64,000 nucleotides of DNA from Macrotrachela quadricornifera. Its lineage: Eukaryota > Rotifera > Eurotatoria > Philodinida > Philodinidae. How positions within the stretch are numbered: the stretch's first letter is position 1; each line of letters opens with the position of its first letter. The DNA lies in assembly GCA_022393335.1 (NCBI GenBank), contig JAJEKB010020889.1, positions 1,079,122-1,143,121 on the forward strand. Reading direction: 5' to 3'. Positions 48,701 to 60,463 of this stretch are shown here, piece after piece. A program made the position numbers and the translations under genes. A model generated the notes under the pieces. That model made no database searches and had not been told where the DNA came from. It saw nothing but the letters and a program-made list of their open reading frames with translations.

Positions 48701-51045
48701 ATAAATCACAAGTATGAGAGTCTGTCGGAATATGTCAGGATAGATGAGGACCATTTATAATATTTTATCGTTAGTAAGCACCTGTATTTGATCATTACAA
48801 GTGAAAAATCTTGAACAGTTGCCCATATAAAAGTGAGCCAAAATGAGTGTCCACCTATGTATGTTGACTCGGCGGCCGGTCGAGCGTCATGAGAGTGTAT
48901 AGAGAGATGTCAACCATCGACACTGTCGGTCGACAAAAAATTCAAGTAGGTGGCACATGAATGTTTTGTTTTGATAATCTATTGCTCCCCTTTTTGATCA
49001 TTCATTGTAAATAATCTATTTTGAGACTTGCATGGTCATCTTCGGCAGCTTTTGAAAAGTAGAGTCCGTGTTCAGTAAGTTTGCTGTTGAACTCAGTCTA
49101 AACTTGCCACCTTCATCTTTTTTTTCTAAGTAGTCCATGCTCATGAATGAATTTCGGATGATTTAAGATAAGTGATCAAGAGATGATTCTTCTGATAATT
49201 TTTATTATCACTTTTTAGTTTGAAAAATGTATAAGTTCTTTTCTCTAAGGTTGCTTATAGATATGTTCACGTATCGCTGTTATTGATTTGCTTGCTCAAG
49301 CATGTGCATGTTTAAACTTGAATTTCACACGATTTTCCCGTGAAAGCAAGGAATAATTCTTGCGATAGTTTTCATTTTGAGAAGTGTGTAAATTTTGTGA
49401 TTGTTTAGGCAGTATACATGTATACACATCTTTTTTCTTAAGCTGTTCTATTGAACATATGTATGTTCTGATGTGGATTTGATGCAAATTCTTTCTATGA
49501 TTAAAAAGTGATGTTTTTGATACTTTTTATGGTTAGTTTTCAGTTTAATGAAGCTGTATACTTGTTTTTTAGGTTTTTCTGAAAACCTGTTTACATTAAT
49601 TCTCTTGATCTTTCTGTTTCAGCTGATGCATATTCTAGTGTGGGACTATTCCATTAAAATATATATGTATATTAGTATTCCTATACGTACTGGATTCCAA
49701 TGAAATCAGATCGAAACTAATATAAAATCCTGAATAGTTCTCTTCTGTTTGTTGGGAAGATTCGACCAATCCCAATAGATCGCAACAAAATCCGATCTAT
49801 TTTTTGACGGAAGAGCCCCAGGAGATTCATATTTGGTCGGGTCTATAGGTCGGATTGAATCTCCTGGTTTATTAAATATATATTAACGATTGATTCGATC
49901 TAACTGATCGGTCATCCTCCTTTATTTATCAAACGATCACTATACATATATGGACGAACTAGGAACAAACAAAAGATATTTGGAAAAAACATGACTTAGG
50001 TCAGAAGAAGAAAGTTAATGGAAAAAAACTTGAATATAAAGAGAAAAGAATATATATATATATATACGTATGTCAGAGTTGTCATCTATATGACGTATGG
50101 AAGGTAAAAAAGAGAAAAAGAAATATTTAACATCAGCGTGTCACATCACAATAATAGGATATAGTAGTATTGAGGATCATTACGATAACAATACAGTTGA
50201 AAATTTGTTGAAATTATCGATGATAGAATTGTTATGAGTAACTGATTTGATAACATTATAATTTTTTTTAGCTGCCAACATTAAGTCTTTTACAATCAGA
50301 TAAATCATTATTAACTATTGATGAATGGAGACTTCTTTCAAATTTATATAATTGTTATAAAGAATCTGAGCTCTTATCAATTAGTCAATGTTTATTAGAT
50401 ACACATGATAATTTACAATCGAATTATCCCATTTATGAAGCACTTGTAGAAGAATTCTTAGCATCTGTGTACAGAACAACAGGAGCATATATTTGTTTTA
50501 ATGGTGACATTTGTAAATTATCATCTGATGATCGTTCTATAATACTTCGTAGTGCTTCTGATAATGTGGCTTGTTTGGGTGGTCCACTGTTTATGTATTA
50601 TTGTCATTTATATAGTCTCAATGCTTTCTTGAAGAGTATGGAATGTAAGTATGGAAAAATTACAATGGATATTCATCTTTGGATATTAAGATTTATTGAT
50701 CCAGATATTGTATTAGTCAAACTGGCAATTTCATTATTTTCCTTATCTGAAAATACTTGTTTATATTCTTCAACTGTTTCAGAAGGTTTAACAAATCCTA
50801 TTCAGATTTTACAAATTCAAAATAAGTATGCAGAAATAACGTGGAAATATCTTCTCTATAAATATGATTATCACGAAGCTATTAAACGATTTCTTAATTT
50901 AACTCTTTGGCTTTGTTCTATCAATATTTTAATATTTCATGCCCAAACTCTGACAAAACATGTCAATGATATCAATTCACTTGTTGAACAAACTGAATTG
51001 ACACTTTTATTAAATGATGTTGATCAAATAATTGAAACAAATTAG
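45716..51045 (+). CDS. Nuclear hormone receptor
   Basis: Three exons: 45716-45889, 45943-46131 and 50272-51045, all joined in phase 0 with GT/AG, give 378 residues. The DNA-binding domain has both zinc modules: Cys 26, 29, 43, 46 ('CRIC', 'CYACKTFFKR', where CYACK is the P-box) and Cys 63, 69, 79, 82 ('CKLDGQC', 'MCSSCRLAKCFKYGM'). Exon 3 encodes a helical ligand-binding domain starting 'LPTLSLLQSDKSLLTIDEW'. Its helix 3-5 region, 'FNGDICKLSSDDRSIIL', is the usual coactivator-groove position. It ends with a short C-terminal helix (TLLLNDVDQII). The P-box is unlike the usual CEGCK/CEACK, as in divergent invertebrate receptors. The first intron is 53 nt and the second 4,140 nt. Ligand and targets unknown; a nuclear transcription factor. 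Confidence 0.82.
46132..50271. other. Repeat-filled 4.1-kb intron of the nuclear receptor gene
   Basis: It separates the DNA-binding and ligand-binding exons. A unit starting near 46214 shares 'TCATATGAAAAAAAA' with the repeat at 27.66 kb. The phrase GTCGTAGCGACGAGCGTTACTT at 47762-47784, with a TCGT-AGCG-ACGA hairpin, recurs at 53204 and resembles rolling-circle element 3' ends. A G-rich block lies at 47386-47412. The region 48520-48690 is conspicuously less AT-rich. Frames inside (46651-46848, 49296-49487) are not called. Confidence 0.5.
47386..47412 (+). other. G-quadruplex-type G-rich block
   Basis: Four or more runs of three to six G separated by 1-3 bases lie in 27 nt (GGGGAGGGGGGACGGGG, then more G), in an otherwise AT-rich intron. 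The motif meets the usual G3+N1-7 pattern. Confidence 0.6.
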
Positions 51046-51538
51046 ATAGAGTTTTCTGATTAAAATGTTTCATATTATTGATTTTATTTTTTTGCTAAAG
51101 TTTATTTAAATATAAATGAAGAAATAAATAATAAAAATGCATCAAAACTATACTAAAAAATGGTGTAAAAGTATATACTGGATGTCTCAAAATGATTTTA
51201 ACGTTGTTTGTTTTGCGAATATTTTTGAACCATCAAAAGATGTGCCACGAAAAACTTTAGAAAAATTGCAAAAGCTAAGTTCTCTTAATTTGTTCTAAGG
51301 ATTTCTTCCATACTCAAAATGGAAAAAAAAAGATGTTTTAAAGATTTTTTTGTTAGGACGTATCTCAGCTTGAGAAAATGCTAGCACCTTGATTTTTGTT
51401 TTCAAAAGATGCAGCATTGAAAGCTCTATAAAAACTACATGTATCATGAAACAAAGAAATCCTTGAAGCATTTTTATGACGTTAAGCACGATGGCAACTA
51501 ACACTATTATACATGTGTTTACTTTTTGAATATGTAAT
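51046..51538. repeat. Degenerate mariner-like repeat fragment
   Basis: The sequence from 51173 begins TACTGGATGTCTCAAAATG and resembles, inverted, ATACAGAATGTCCATAATG at 52677-52697. Phrases about 'TACTCAAAATGGA' / 'TACTCAAAACGAG' and 'GCTCTA(T/G)A' recur between 51300 and 52600. The boundaries cross those of the next repeat, so the order of insertion is unclear. No gene; the minus frame 51295-51504 is repeat-derived. Confidence 0.35.
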
Positions 51539-53203
51539 TAGACATGTAAGCTGAAGGCTTGAACGGCGACGGCGGCTAAAACTTTCCGATTTTTTCGAAT
51601 CGGCGGCGGCGGTTAGAATCGTTTAAAATTTTTTTTACGGCAGCTACATTAAAAATTGAAGTTTTCTTTTGAAAAAAACAGAGATTTCTGTTTATTTCAA
51701 CCCTTGTTCATTACTTTTTCAACACAATACACATTATGTAACTGAGCTTTCTGTTATGATGCGTTAGGTATTTTTATGCCAATAAAAAGGGTTTTATTCG
51801 AATCATCAATTTTTTTTGTTAAATAGCATTTCGATATAATAATAAAAAGAACGATCACTATAATTAGTGTAGATCAACAAACTGATAATTGCATCAATAA
51901 GTAATAGTCATTATTAAAAAAATAGATTACAGTCCATGAAAATTAAAAATATACTCTTCGATTTCTTTTATTTTTATTACTACACGTTTTTATCTATTAA
52001 CGTACTAATTGCATATAGGAAAAAATCCCAGGAGGTTCTGCATCTTGTGGCATATTTACGTTAAATATTAAATAGAATTTAAAATATAAAAAATGTACTA
52101 GAAAAAGAAAGTGTCATCTGTTTTTTCTAGACTTTTGCATATTGTAGCAATTTTGATTTCACATATATGTTAGCATAAGTGAATGAGAAAATGTTGGTTC
52201 TTTTTCCCAAAAGGCGCACAGTGAAAAGCTCTAGAAAGCTGTATTATCTAATTGGTTTTTATCTGTTCTGACGATTTTTTCTATACTCAAAACGAGTAGT
52301 TTATATTTTAGTACCAATTCCGATGAGAGGAAAAATCTTGGAAGCCATTTTTGTCTTGCATATACCTCAATCCGGAAAAATAATGAAATATCGAGTTTTC
52401 TTTTAAAAGAAGTGCCGTCGAAAGTTCTACAAAATTACTGTAGACAAAATCCTATGCCAAATCAAAAAGTCTTCGGAATATTTTCAGAAATGATAGGAAG
52501 CGACACCGCTATGTAAGTTGTTCATCTTGAATATGAGAAAAACCATCAGAAAGGTAAAACCAAATTTGATCATATAGCTCTTGTAGAGCTTTTCACGGCT
52601 TATTTTTAAAAAAAGAAGTAACGTTCTACCATTTATTTAAGCCCAGATATATGCGAAATAAAAATATGTTACAACATTATGGACATTCTGTATAAGGAAA
52701 AGAATGTATCACCTTTTCTTCTAATACATTTTATACTTTAAACCATCTTTGATGTGCAATATAAATATATCAAAGGATGCCATGCTTTCTGGGCTTTCTT
52801 CCTATATATAATAAATTAATAGATAGAAATGTGCAGTAATAAAAGATAAAGAAATGGAAGGGTATATTTTCAATTTTTGTGGGCTATAATAACAAAAACG
52901 ATATCATGAAAAAGTAATACTCACCACTATAATTAGAATATATTTGTAAATCAACAGTTATATTGATGATTGAAATAGTGCTGACAGTATTGATAGATGT
53001 TAATATTTTTTTGCTGAAAACAAAAATATTTTTTCTTGCACATTTATGAACGACACATATGATTGATTAAAAATTCTACGGATGAAAAATATTGAGAAAA
53101 TGTTCGACATTTATAAATGTCTCGGCGGCGGCTCAAGGATTCGGAAAATTAACCATGATTTCGTGGCGGCGCTGGCGGCTCAGCCGTACGACTTACACCT
53201 CTA
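51539..53203. repeat. GCC/CGG-rich dispersed repeat, copy B
   Basis: The right end (on the opposite strand TAGAGGTGTAAGTCG, ending at 53203) matches the start of copy A at 3614 for about 100 bp, including GAGCCGCCGCC. The left end at 51539 (TAGACATGTAAGCTGAAGGC) is a weaker inverted match and is also followed by CGG-rich blocks (GGCGACGGCGG, CGGCGGCGGCGG). No target duplication is visible (TATGTAAT against GTCATAGC). The interior is non-coding. Confidence 0.5.
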
Positions 53204-53640
53204 GTCATAGCGGCGAGCGTTACTTGCAATATAGTAACAGGATAATATTATGAACTGCATTTTGAACGAGTACTCCCTAGGAACGTAAATGATTTCGAAA
53301 AATTGTTTTATTATGCCCCGGGATTTTCACATTATAAGTTTTAGTCGATATGTTTAAAACTTGGCTTTTAAAAGAGAAACTAGAGTTTTTGGTACTTTGT
53401 TTGATTGGAATAGATATGAAATATGAGAATTTTCTATCTACATTCTACCTTCCTTATGAATACACATCATACAAAAACTACATGACATCACTTGCATGGT
53501 AAAATAAAATTTTATTAATATCCCTAAGGAAAACAATACTCATCACGTGAGAAAGTGTGATTCGTATATGCATGCTATTTAGTGTTCATTTCCAACAAAC
53601 ATTCCTTGCTGAAGATAAAACAAAAAATGAATTATTTTTT
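53204..53640. other. Spacer beginning with a shared rolling-circle-like phrase
   Basis: GTCATAGCGGCGAGCGTTACTTG at 53204-53226 matches 47762-47784 in the nuclear receptor intron with few changes. It abuts the GCC-rich repeat exactly, suggesting that repeat inserted next to or into it. Otherwise featureless. Confidence 0.35.
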
Positions 53641-53649
53641 ATTTCTATT

Positions 53650-53850
53650 TCAATAGTAAAAACGCCCTTACGTAGTAGCGTAGGTTCCATTCATGCTAAT
53701 GCTAGCTGGCAACACGTGAATATTAGCGTTGTTACAGGACCTGAGCTGTGACTCCGTAATCCATGTGGCATATTTATGGATAATCAACAAACGGTTTATG
53801 TTACTGATTAGTAATGGGATCGGTCCGAAGTATTCACGTTCAATTATGTT
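53650..53850 (+). pseudogene. NHL-repeat protein relic
   Basis: One frame reads 'SVGSIHANASWQHVNISVVT', then a TGA, then 'LRNPCGIFMDNQQTVYVTD', then TAG TAA. 'P-GIFMD-QTVYVTD' is the core strand pattern of an NHL/beta-propeller blade (usual form GLYVDDDQTIYVAD). Only one blade and its leader survive, with three stops. Relic of a secreted propeller protein. Confidence 0.5.
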
Positions 53851-53888
53851 AATTGATGTGAATAAAATTACTGCTGATGTTGACGAAG

Positions 53889-54003
53889 GAGTCAAACAGA
53901 CTGCATAAATTAAAATTGAATTAAGCAATGTAATTGGTGTTTCTAATTCGAACACCAATTACATTCCTTAATTCAATTTTAATTCGTGTAGTCTGTTTGA
54001 CTA
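53889..54003. repeat. Near-perfect 50-bp stem hairpin
   Basis: GAGTCAAACAGACTGCATAA and the following 'CAATGTAATTGGTGTT' are repeated in inverted form as 'AACACCAATTACATT' through 'GTAGTCTGTTTGACT'. The stem is about 50 bp with few mismatches and an 8-10-nt loop. It directly follows the NHL relic and could be a foldback insertion. AT-rich spacer continues to 54336. Confidence 0.7.
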
Positions 54004-54336
54004 ACGGAGACTGACACTTGCGGACCTTTCCTCATAAGTAAAGTATAAAATGTTTCCTTTTGCTCGTTGATCGTCATGTATAAGGCAAGTATTAATAAAA
54101 ATAATAGAAAACTTCGATATTGCATTCTAAATGTAAGGAAATGTTCATGTATTAGTCGTGAAGAAAACTTTTGATGATCACTCTCCGTACTTTACATGAT
54201 TTTCTGAAGCAGTTAGCGATTTTTATTTATTTTGTTGCAAATATTTTCTTATTTAAAGATATAATTAAAGCTTTAGCAAATTCTTTTTTGTTTGTAAAGA
54301 TGAATCATTGAATATGGCAACAATTGTTGTTGACAT

Positions 54337-56854
54337 TCAAAATTGTTGTCGAATATTTTTCAGTAATAGATCAAGCTGTTTACTGTCATTATTCAGTAAA
54401 TCAAGAAGACGTTTGCGCGCTTTTTGTACGACACCATGCCACATGGTTAATAACGAAGAAAAACGAGTTTCGAATGAAACAATCACAATGGCCGAGACAA
54501 GAATCTGATGATTACTATTGAATGATTGAAAACTAGTCAAAGTCTTTCCAGTCAATTTCTCAATCTCTTTGGCATTTAAATCCCAGAGTCCATCAAATTT
54601 TTGTTTATTGATCAGATAGCGAACAATATTTTGATCATCGACAGGCCACGTTTCTTCTTTTTCAATATTCTCGTTATGCATTGTTCTATATGTACATGGA
54701 TCTGTATGGCTGTTAAGTAATCTTTTATGATTAATTCTCTGATCTTCTACACGAGTTGTTCGACCTTCGTTTATCAATCGATTAGAAGTCATGGGCTGTA
54801 TGCATAATGAAAGACTGCAATTGCTCTCGAAAGCACTATTCATAGAGCATTCGCCAATACTGATCGAACTACTTGCCAATCTAACGTTCGACTGGTATGT
54901 TTGCTGGTACCGATTTTCGATCAAGTGCTGATCATCATTTGATATTTGTATGGGCACTTCGCGCAAGACCATATCAAAATTGCTTGCATTCGTTCGTTTT
55001 TCAACACCTACAAATGCTGTATATGGACTGAGAATGTGGTATTTAAGCGATAATTCGAGAATCTGTTTCTTTGTTGTTTCTTTATCATCAATTGTTGATG
55101 CTCTAAATGATCGATAGAATTTTTCAAATCGACTTTGAAGCGAACCGTGAACATTCTTGTTTATTGATGGTGGTATTTTAGCATGTTGTAATTCGAGAAT
55201 AAGTGCTTTAGCAGCTAGTCGTGCAATTGTACTATTGTTACTCATTTTTGACACACGATTAAATTGGGCTTCACATAATCGATGTTGATTCGTATGTAAT
55301 TCAACAGTAGAATGATGATCATTTTCTAGTGCATAAATAATCAGACGATCATTTGCATAGACTGGCGGTGTTTTTGTTGGAACATTCATTACTGTTGTAC
55401 CCAAATTCCATTTGACTTGAACATCAGTGATACAAGGTTGCAAAGCTTTCTGTAATTGTTCTCCGACATAAATATCAACATTAGTGTGAGGTGGAATAAA
55501 AATAAAACGACCATTTGTTGCACGAGCAAGACCTTTAACAAGAGAACGACTTGGTGCATGACCCAAACCAAATGAAAATATTCGTGTTGAAGTTGCCATT
55601 GAACGGCATAAATCGAGTACTTCATCAACATTGGAAGTTTCACCATCGGTTAACAGAAATATTTGCCGAGTACGACTTTTTTCAGGTGGATGTTCTTCCA
55701 ACCATTGTAGAGGAGATAACTAAAAGAAAAAAAAAATTAATGATTAATCATTACAAATTCGAAAAACAATTGATTATCCTTACCAGTTCAGTTCCACCCA
55801 AATCTGCTTGCATCTCATTAGCTAATTCTTCAGCTTTTCGTGCATTTTCTTCATTATATATGACTGTCACATCTCTAAATAATGTCTCATAACTTGATCC
55901 AAATCGAATAATATTAAAATAACAATTAATCGGTAGACTTTTGAGAAAAAGTAACATGGATTGACGAGCCAATCCAATCTTATTTTCATCGCTCATCGAT
56001 CCACTACAATCAATAACAAATAAATATTCATTACTTATTTGAATATTGTTCGTTGCTCGTCGACAATCATCTTCTGTCGGTATGAATGAAGCCATTACAG
56101 CACCAGGTTCTGCTGTCACCAGTATATTTGATTGATTTTCAGCTAAATCAATATCAAGAAGAATATCCCGATCTAAATGTGTATTTTTTTGGGCAAATTC
56201 AATAACATAGATATCTGCTTGAGTAAGATGAACTTGAATTGGATGAGAAGTTGAACTAACTCGTGAAATGCCCTTTTTGTCTACTTGACAATAAAATTCA
56301 ATGACGTACGGTGTAGTCTGAACATATTTTGACATAGTTCCAGCTGGTGAAGTGATGCCACCTTTGTTTGGATTGTATCGAGGAGCAATAGTCGTCGGAA
56401 CAACAAAGCGAATTTTTCGACCGTGATCAACAAGATCCAATTCAGAGACATAGGAAATCGTAATATGACATTCTTTGCCTGGTGGTAATGCACCGACATT
56501 GATGATGAAATTATCTTGAGATTTTTCATCTTGTTCAAGTAGATAGGCACCGTGTCCTTGTCGAAGAGCATCGTTGTATTCTTTCTGTGCTTCTTTCTTT
56601 TCTTTTAATTGAGCAACAATTTCTCGATCATCAATGCGAGCAACAAATGCGTAAACAGCTGCTTGTTCTTCAATAGGAAAACAGTAAACAGCTTCAATTG
56701 GTGTTGTTTCATCATTACGAAAAACTTGCTTGATAGTTACATCAGCAGCAAATGATCGAATGATTGATTTGACACGTACTTGTTTGAGTGGAACGTATTC
56801 TGATTGTTCTAATTGGCGTCTAGTAAAAGTCGAATGTTGGATGATTCGAAGCAT
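54337..56854 (-). CDS. VIT and von Willebrand factor A domain protein (VWA5A-like)
   Basis: Two exons: 56854-55784 and 55719-54337, separated by a 64-nt intron (CTG|GTAAGG ... TTTTAG|TTA), phase 0, giving 817 residues. I chose MLRIIQHSTF at 56854 as the start because the VIT domain begins soon after; the frame is open 30 codons further upstream. The VIT domain covers about residues 10-140 ('VKSIIRSFAADVTIKQVFRN', 'YCFPIEEQAAVYAF', 'INVGALPPG'). The VWA domain covers about 275-440, with the MIDAS motif DCSGSMS at 282-288 and 'LLTDGE' in exon 2. The C-terminal part resembles that of VWA5A/inter-alpha-trypsin-inhibitor-like proteins ('YHILSPYTAFVGVEKR'). No signal peptide is seen, so probably cytoplasmic. 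Function in this lineage unknown. Overlapping plus-strand frames are shadows. Confidence 0.85.
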
Positions 56855-57498
56855 CTTGAAAAATAATGTGTCTTTCTTCGTGTGTTTCTTGTCTATATAT
56901 ACAAATGAGAAATGTTCAACTGAAGGACTCACTAGTAATGACATAGATAAAATAATTGTGAATAAATCAAAAAAATAAACTAGTTAAGATATTATAGTGT
57001 TCGTGACTATATCAGAGATAAAAGACAGCTCTGTCATAGAACGTATACAAGATGTGATATAGCATGAGTATTTGTCCTTTTATAGATGTATATGCGTCAA
57101 TTCTAGTTATCTCTTTCTGACGATCTATCATCAGGTATATTTTTCTTCTTTATGATAACCTGGATATATTCTAATTTAGTTATTATCTACTCTTGATATA
57201 TTTTATCATTAGCAAAATCTCAAATATATGTATCTGATATTTCTGCATGAAGTATGTGTGTAATACTAGGTTTCAAATCATCGGCACTACAGCACCTTCG
57301 AGATGTTGAATTAGCGTTGCAATTCAAACACAACAGACAGTCTATCTATATTTTCGATGCTAAACTGGGAATATTTATATTTTAGATAAATGAGATCATT
57401 CGAGGAAGATCTTTTAGGATTAATCTAATTTGAGAAAGTGTTACTTATGGTATATATATGAGCCTTAAATATTTTAATCAATTGATGGGGTTCGTCCG
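56855..57498. other. 5' flank of the VIT/VWA gene
   Basis: AT-rich spacer; no gene or repeat recognised. Confidence 0.35.
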
Positions 57499-57791
57499 TA
57501 AGTAGCTAGATTTTCGCTGGCAATTCTCACTTGTTATCATCAAAAAAACTGAGTTGAATGAAGTATATTTTAATCGTTTGCAAAGGTATTAGTAAAACAT
57601 GTCATAATCCACTTCAACCGCCGATTAACGCAAATTATAGCGTATTTTACTAATACATTTCCAAACGATTAAAATATACTTCATTCAACTCAGTTTTGTT
57701 TTCGCTGATTCCGAATGTCATAGTTTTATAATACAAAATCTGTTTTTTGACGACAACAATTGACGATTACGAGCAGAAATCTAGCTATTTA
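57499..57791. mobile_element. Foldback MITE
   Basis: The ends are TAAGTAGCTAGATTT (57499) and, inverted, TAAATAGCTAGATTT (ending at 57791). The inner arms GTTGAATGAAGTATATTTTA and its exact complement enclose a short centre. About 293 bp, non-coding. Confidence 0.65.
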
Positions 57792-58269
57792 GTCCAAAAT
57801 TTAGTAAAATGATTTGCCTCGACAAAGGAGGAAGAAGAAAAGAAAAGAAACACGATACATACTTTTGTGACTGTAGGTATGATGAATCGAATAATGTTTA
57901 AACGAACTTTCTAGCCCTTATGGTCTTCGAAATAACTGAAAAAACTTTGTGTCAAAAACGTAACAGCATTACGTTTCGAGAAAGCTGATTTTCTCTTTCC
58001 AATAAAATAAATTTAAGGAAAAAACAGATCAATCGTAGCAAAATTCTTTTTGTTACTAATTCCTCGCCCTCATCCTGTTGCTACTAAAACGATTGATACT
58101 CAATATTTTATTGTTAATTCTAGTGGTACCTGCCACGATAATTTATGATCCTTCCTCAAAAATTTAAAAATCAAGGAGGAAACATCATACTTTGTACTTT
58201 ATTATACTTTAATGTACTTCGAAATACTTTTACAAACTTCAAGATTAGGTGTGTGACAGCTTCAGCTGA
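57792..58269. other. Non-coding spacer
   Basis: Nothing beyond AT-rich sequence seen. Confidence 0.35.
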
Positions 58270-59030
58270 GTATCTTGAACCTAGAGCTGGAGAGGAGTAC
58301 CACGGCTCTCCAAGTGCTATTCTATGGAGACGCTCATAAGTCTTTTAGAGCTATACTCTAAGAGTACCCATAGATCCTCACGGATTATCCTGTTAAAATG
58401 CCCATTAGTGTGTCAGCGCTATACCATGTGGATACTATAGATCCTCGTGGACTATCCTATGAAGGTGTCCATAAGTCCTCAAGGGCGAAACTATAAGGAT
58501 TGCCAAAAGTCTTGCAGCGCTGTACTATGGGAATACCCACAGCTAACCCAATGACTATTCTACGGATGTTTCATAAATCCTAATAGGCTATACTATGGGA
58601 GTACCATAAATGCCTCTATGGCTATCCTAGAGAGTACCCATAATTTCTCAAGGGCCATCTTATGAAGGTATCCATCAGCTTTGAATACCCATCCTATTGG
58701 GGTACCCATAACTCCTCATATCCTAGACTCTATATAGTGCTGATGAATGCTAAAGATCTATCCTATGGGAATACACGTAAGTCCACGAGAGCTTGTGACT
58801 GGTCAACAGGACACTTCCCATGAACCGGCGCTATCAGGTACCTGATTATGGGTACTCCTATAATGTAGCGCTTGGAGACTCATGAATACCTCATAGTATA
58901 GTTTCTGAGGATTAATGGATAGCTCTATGAGATAGGCCTTGAGAATTTATATGTGCCTCACAGGATAGCTCTACAGGACTTATGAATACTTCCAAGGGAT
59001 AGCCTTGGAGGATATATGGCAAGCCTCCCC
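58270..59030. repeat. Degenerate minisatellite with orientation switch
   Basis: Between 58300 and about 58760, units of about 35-45 bp recur with the pattern 'CATAAGTCCTC..GGCTATACTATGGGAGTACC'. From about 58840 to 59020 the same kind of unit occurs in inverse orientation ('GGTACTCCTATA', 'GGATAGC.CTATGAG', 'GACTTATGAATAC'). So two blocks face each other. The units are too diverged for an exact count by eye. Confidence 0.6.
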
Positions 59031-59041
59031 CTTTTGAAATC

Positions 59042-59780
59042 TAGGGATGCACTAATTCTTTTGGCATCTCGTCAAAGACGATCTTTTTCTATACGATCAA
59101 CAAAAGTATTCATTAACGTTTTATATCAGCGTTACTCAACTTTCTTTTCTCTATTCGAAACTGTGATCATAATTTATGAAATCAAAAGTTAAGCCTTTAG
59201 AATTGACAAGGAATTGACTGAAATTTGCAAAAACGTGGATTTTGACAGGCAATTCTAACCGTGCTGAAGACTTGGGTTTAGTATTCAATGAAATCTAAAG
59301 ATATTTTCTGATAGAGCATTCAAAACTAGTCACAACTATTATGAATACTCGTCGAAAGCTTGGCAGTTCTCAGCACTGGGAATGTTACTTTTAGTATATA
59401 GATATCAATTCTCGTCAATTCCTAGAGTTTCTAGTCTAATATTAGTCTCGCTCCAAGATTGTAGAACTGTCAAGCTTCCAACAGATTTTCATAATAGCTG
59501 TGATCAGTTTTAAATGCTCTATCAGAAAATATCTTTAGATTTCATGGAATACTAAACCCAAGTTTCCAGCACGGTTAGAATTGACTGTAAAAATTCACTT
59601 TTTTACAAATTTCAGTCAATTCTGAAGGTTTAGCTTTTGATTTCATAAATTATGACCACAGTTTTGAATAGAGCAAAGAAAGCTGAGTAAGGCTAATATA
59701 GAACGTTAATGGATACTTTCGCTGGTCGTAAAGAAAAAGATCATCTTTGACGAGATGTCAAAAGAATTGGTGCATCCCTA
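59042..59780. mobile_element. hAT-like foldback MITE with imperfect 8-bp duplication
   Basis: The ends are TAGGGATGCACTAATTCTTT (59042) and, inverted, TAGGGATGCACCAATTCTTT (ending at 59780). The arms run about 330 bp each with high similarity (for example AATCTAAAGATATTTTCTGA, 'TCATAAATTATGA'). Flanks TTGAAATC (59034-59041) and TCGGAATC (59781-59788) match at 6 of 8. TAGGG fits the hAT end consensus. Non-coding. Confidence 0.7.
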
Positions 59781-60104
59781 TCGGAATCTGAACTAATGAA
59801 CAGCTTCAGCTCAGCGAACTGAGCTGGAGATGTCACATCTAATCACAAAGCAACTGGCATCTAATCTGGCAACATATGAATAATAATAATCAAAAATGGA
59901 ATTAAAAAATACCGTCAGAAACAACACATAATTGTGTCTACAAAGAAACTCTGAAAAAGCACGTTTAAGATCGTTTAGCAAACATAGCAACAAACATCGC
60001 GTTATGTAGAACTCTTTTATGTTCGTACGTGTTCTATCTTAGTGCTATAGGCAACACTAATGTTGATTACTGACTATATTAAAAAAATATTAAAAAAAAT
60101 AAAT
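59781..60104. other. Non-coding spacer
   Basis: No feature supported; the minus frame 59811-59993 has no motif. Confidence 0.35.
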
Positions 60105-60463
60105 ACAGAGTGGTCCAAAAGTCACGCAACTAATAAAAAAATTAAATAGCTCTTTTACGGCTCGAGCAAAGGAGCTGATTTTTTTACCAGTGATAGAGGC
60201 ATGTATAAGCTTTATATTCATAAAGACAAGTCTAGAGAGACCCTTCATAAAGTGTCACTATTGACGTCAACCAGAAAAATTTTTCTTTTTCACATATAGA
60301 AAGAAAAACAACATATCTAACAGAGGGTTTCTCTAGACATGTCTTTATGGATATAAAGCTTATACATGCTTCTATTACAAGTAAAAAAATCAGTTCCTTT
60401 GGTCCAGCCGTAAGAGAGATATTCAATTTTTTTGTCGATTACGTGTCTTTTGGGCCATTCTGT
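60105..60463. mobile_element. Fully palindromic mariner-type MITE
   Basis: The left half begins ACAGAGTGGTCCAAAAGTCA and the right half, inverted, ACAGAATGGCCCAAAAGACA. Nearly the whole 360 bp folds back, including 'ATAAAGCTTATACATGC' and 'TCTCTAGACTTGTCTTTATG'. Ends of this form, next to TA-rich flanks, are typical of mariner-derived MITEs. The minus frame inside is not a gene. Confidence 0.7.

Noticed and set aside
51173..52697. Complete mariner element from the inverted ends TACTGGATGTC / ATACAGAATGTC
   Set aside because: Its limits cross those of the GCC-rich repeat, ends are weakly matched and no transposase is present; only a repeat fragment is reported.
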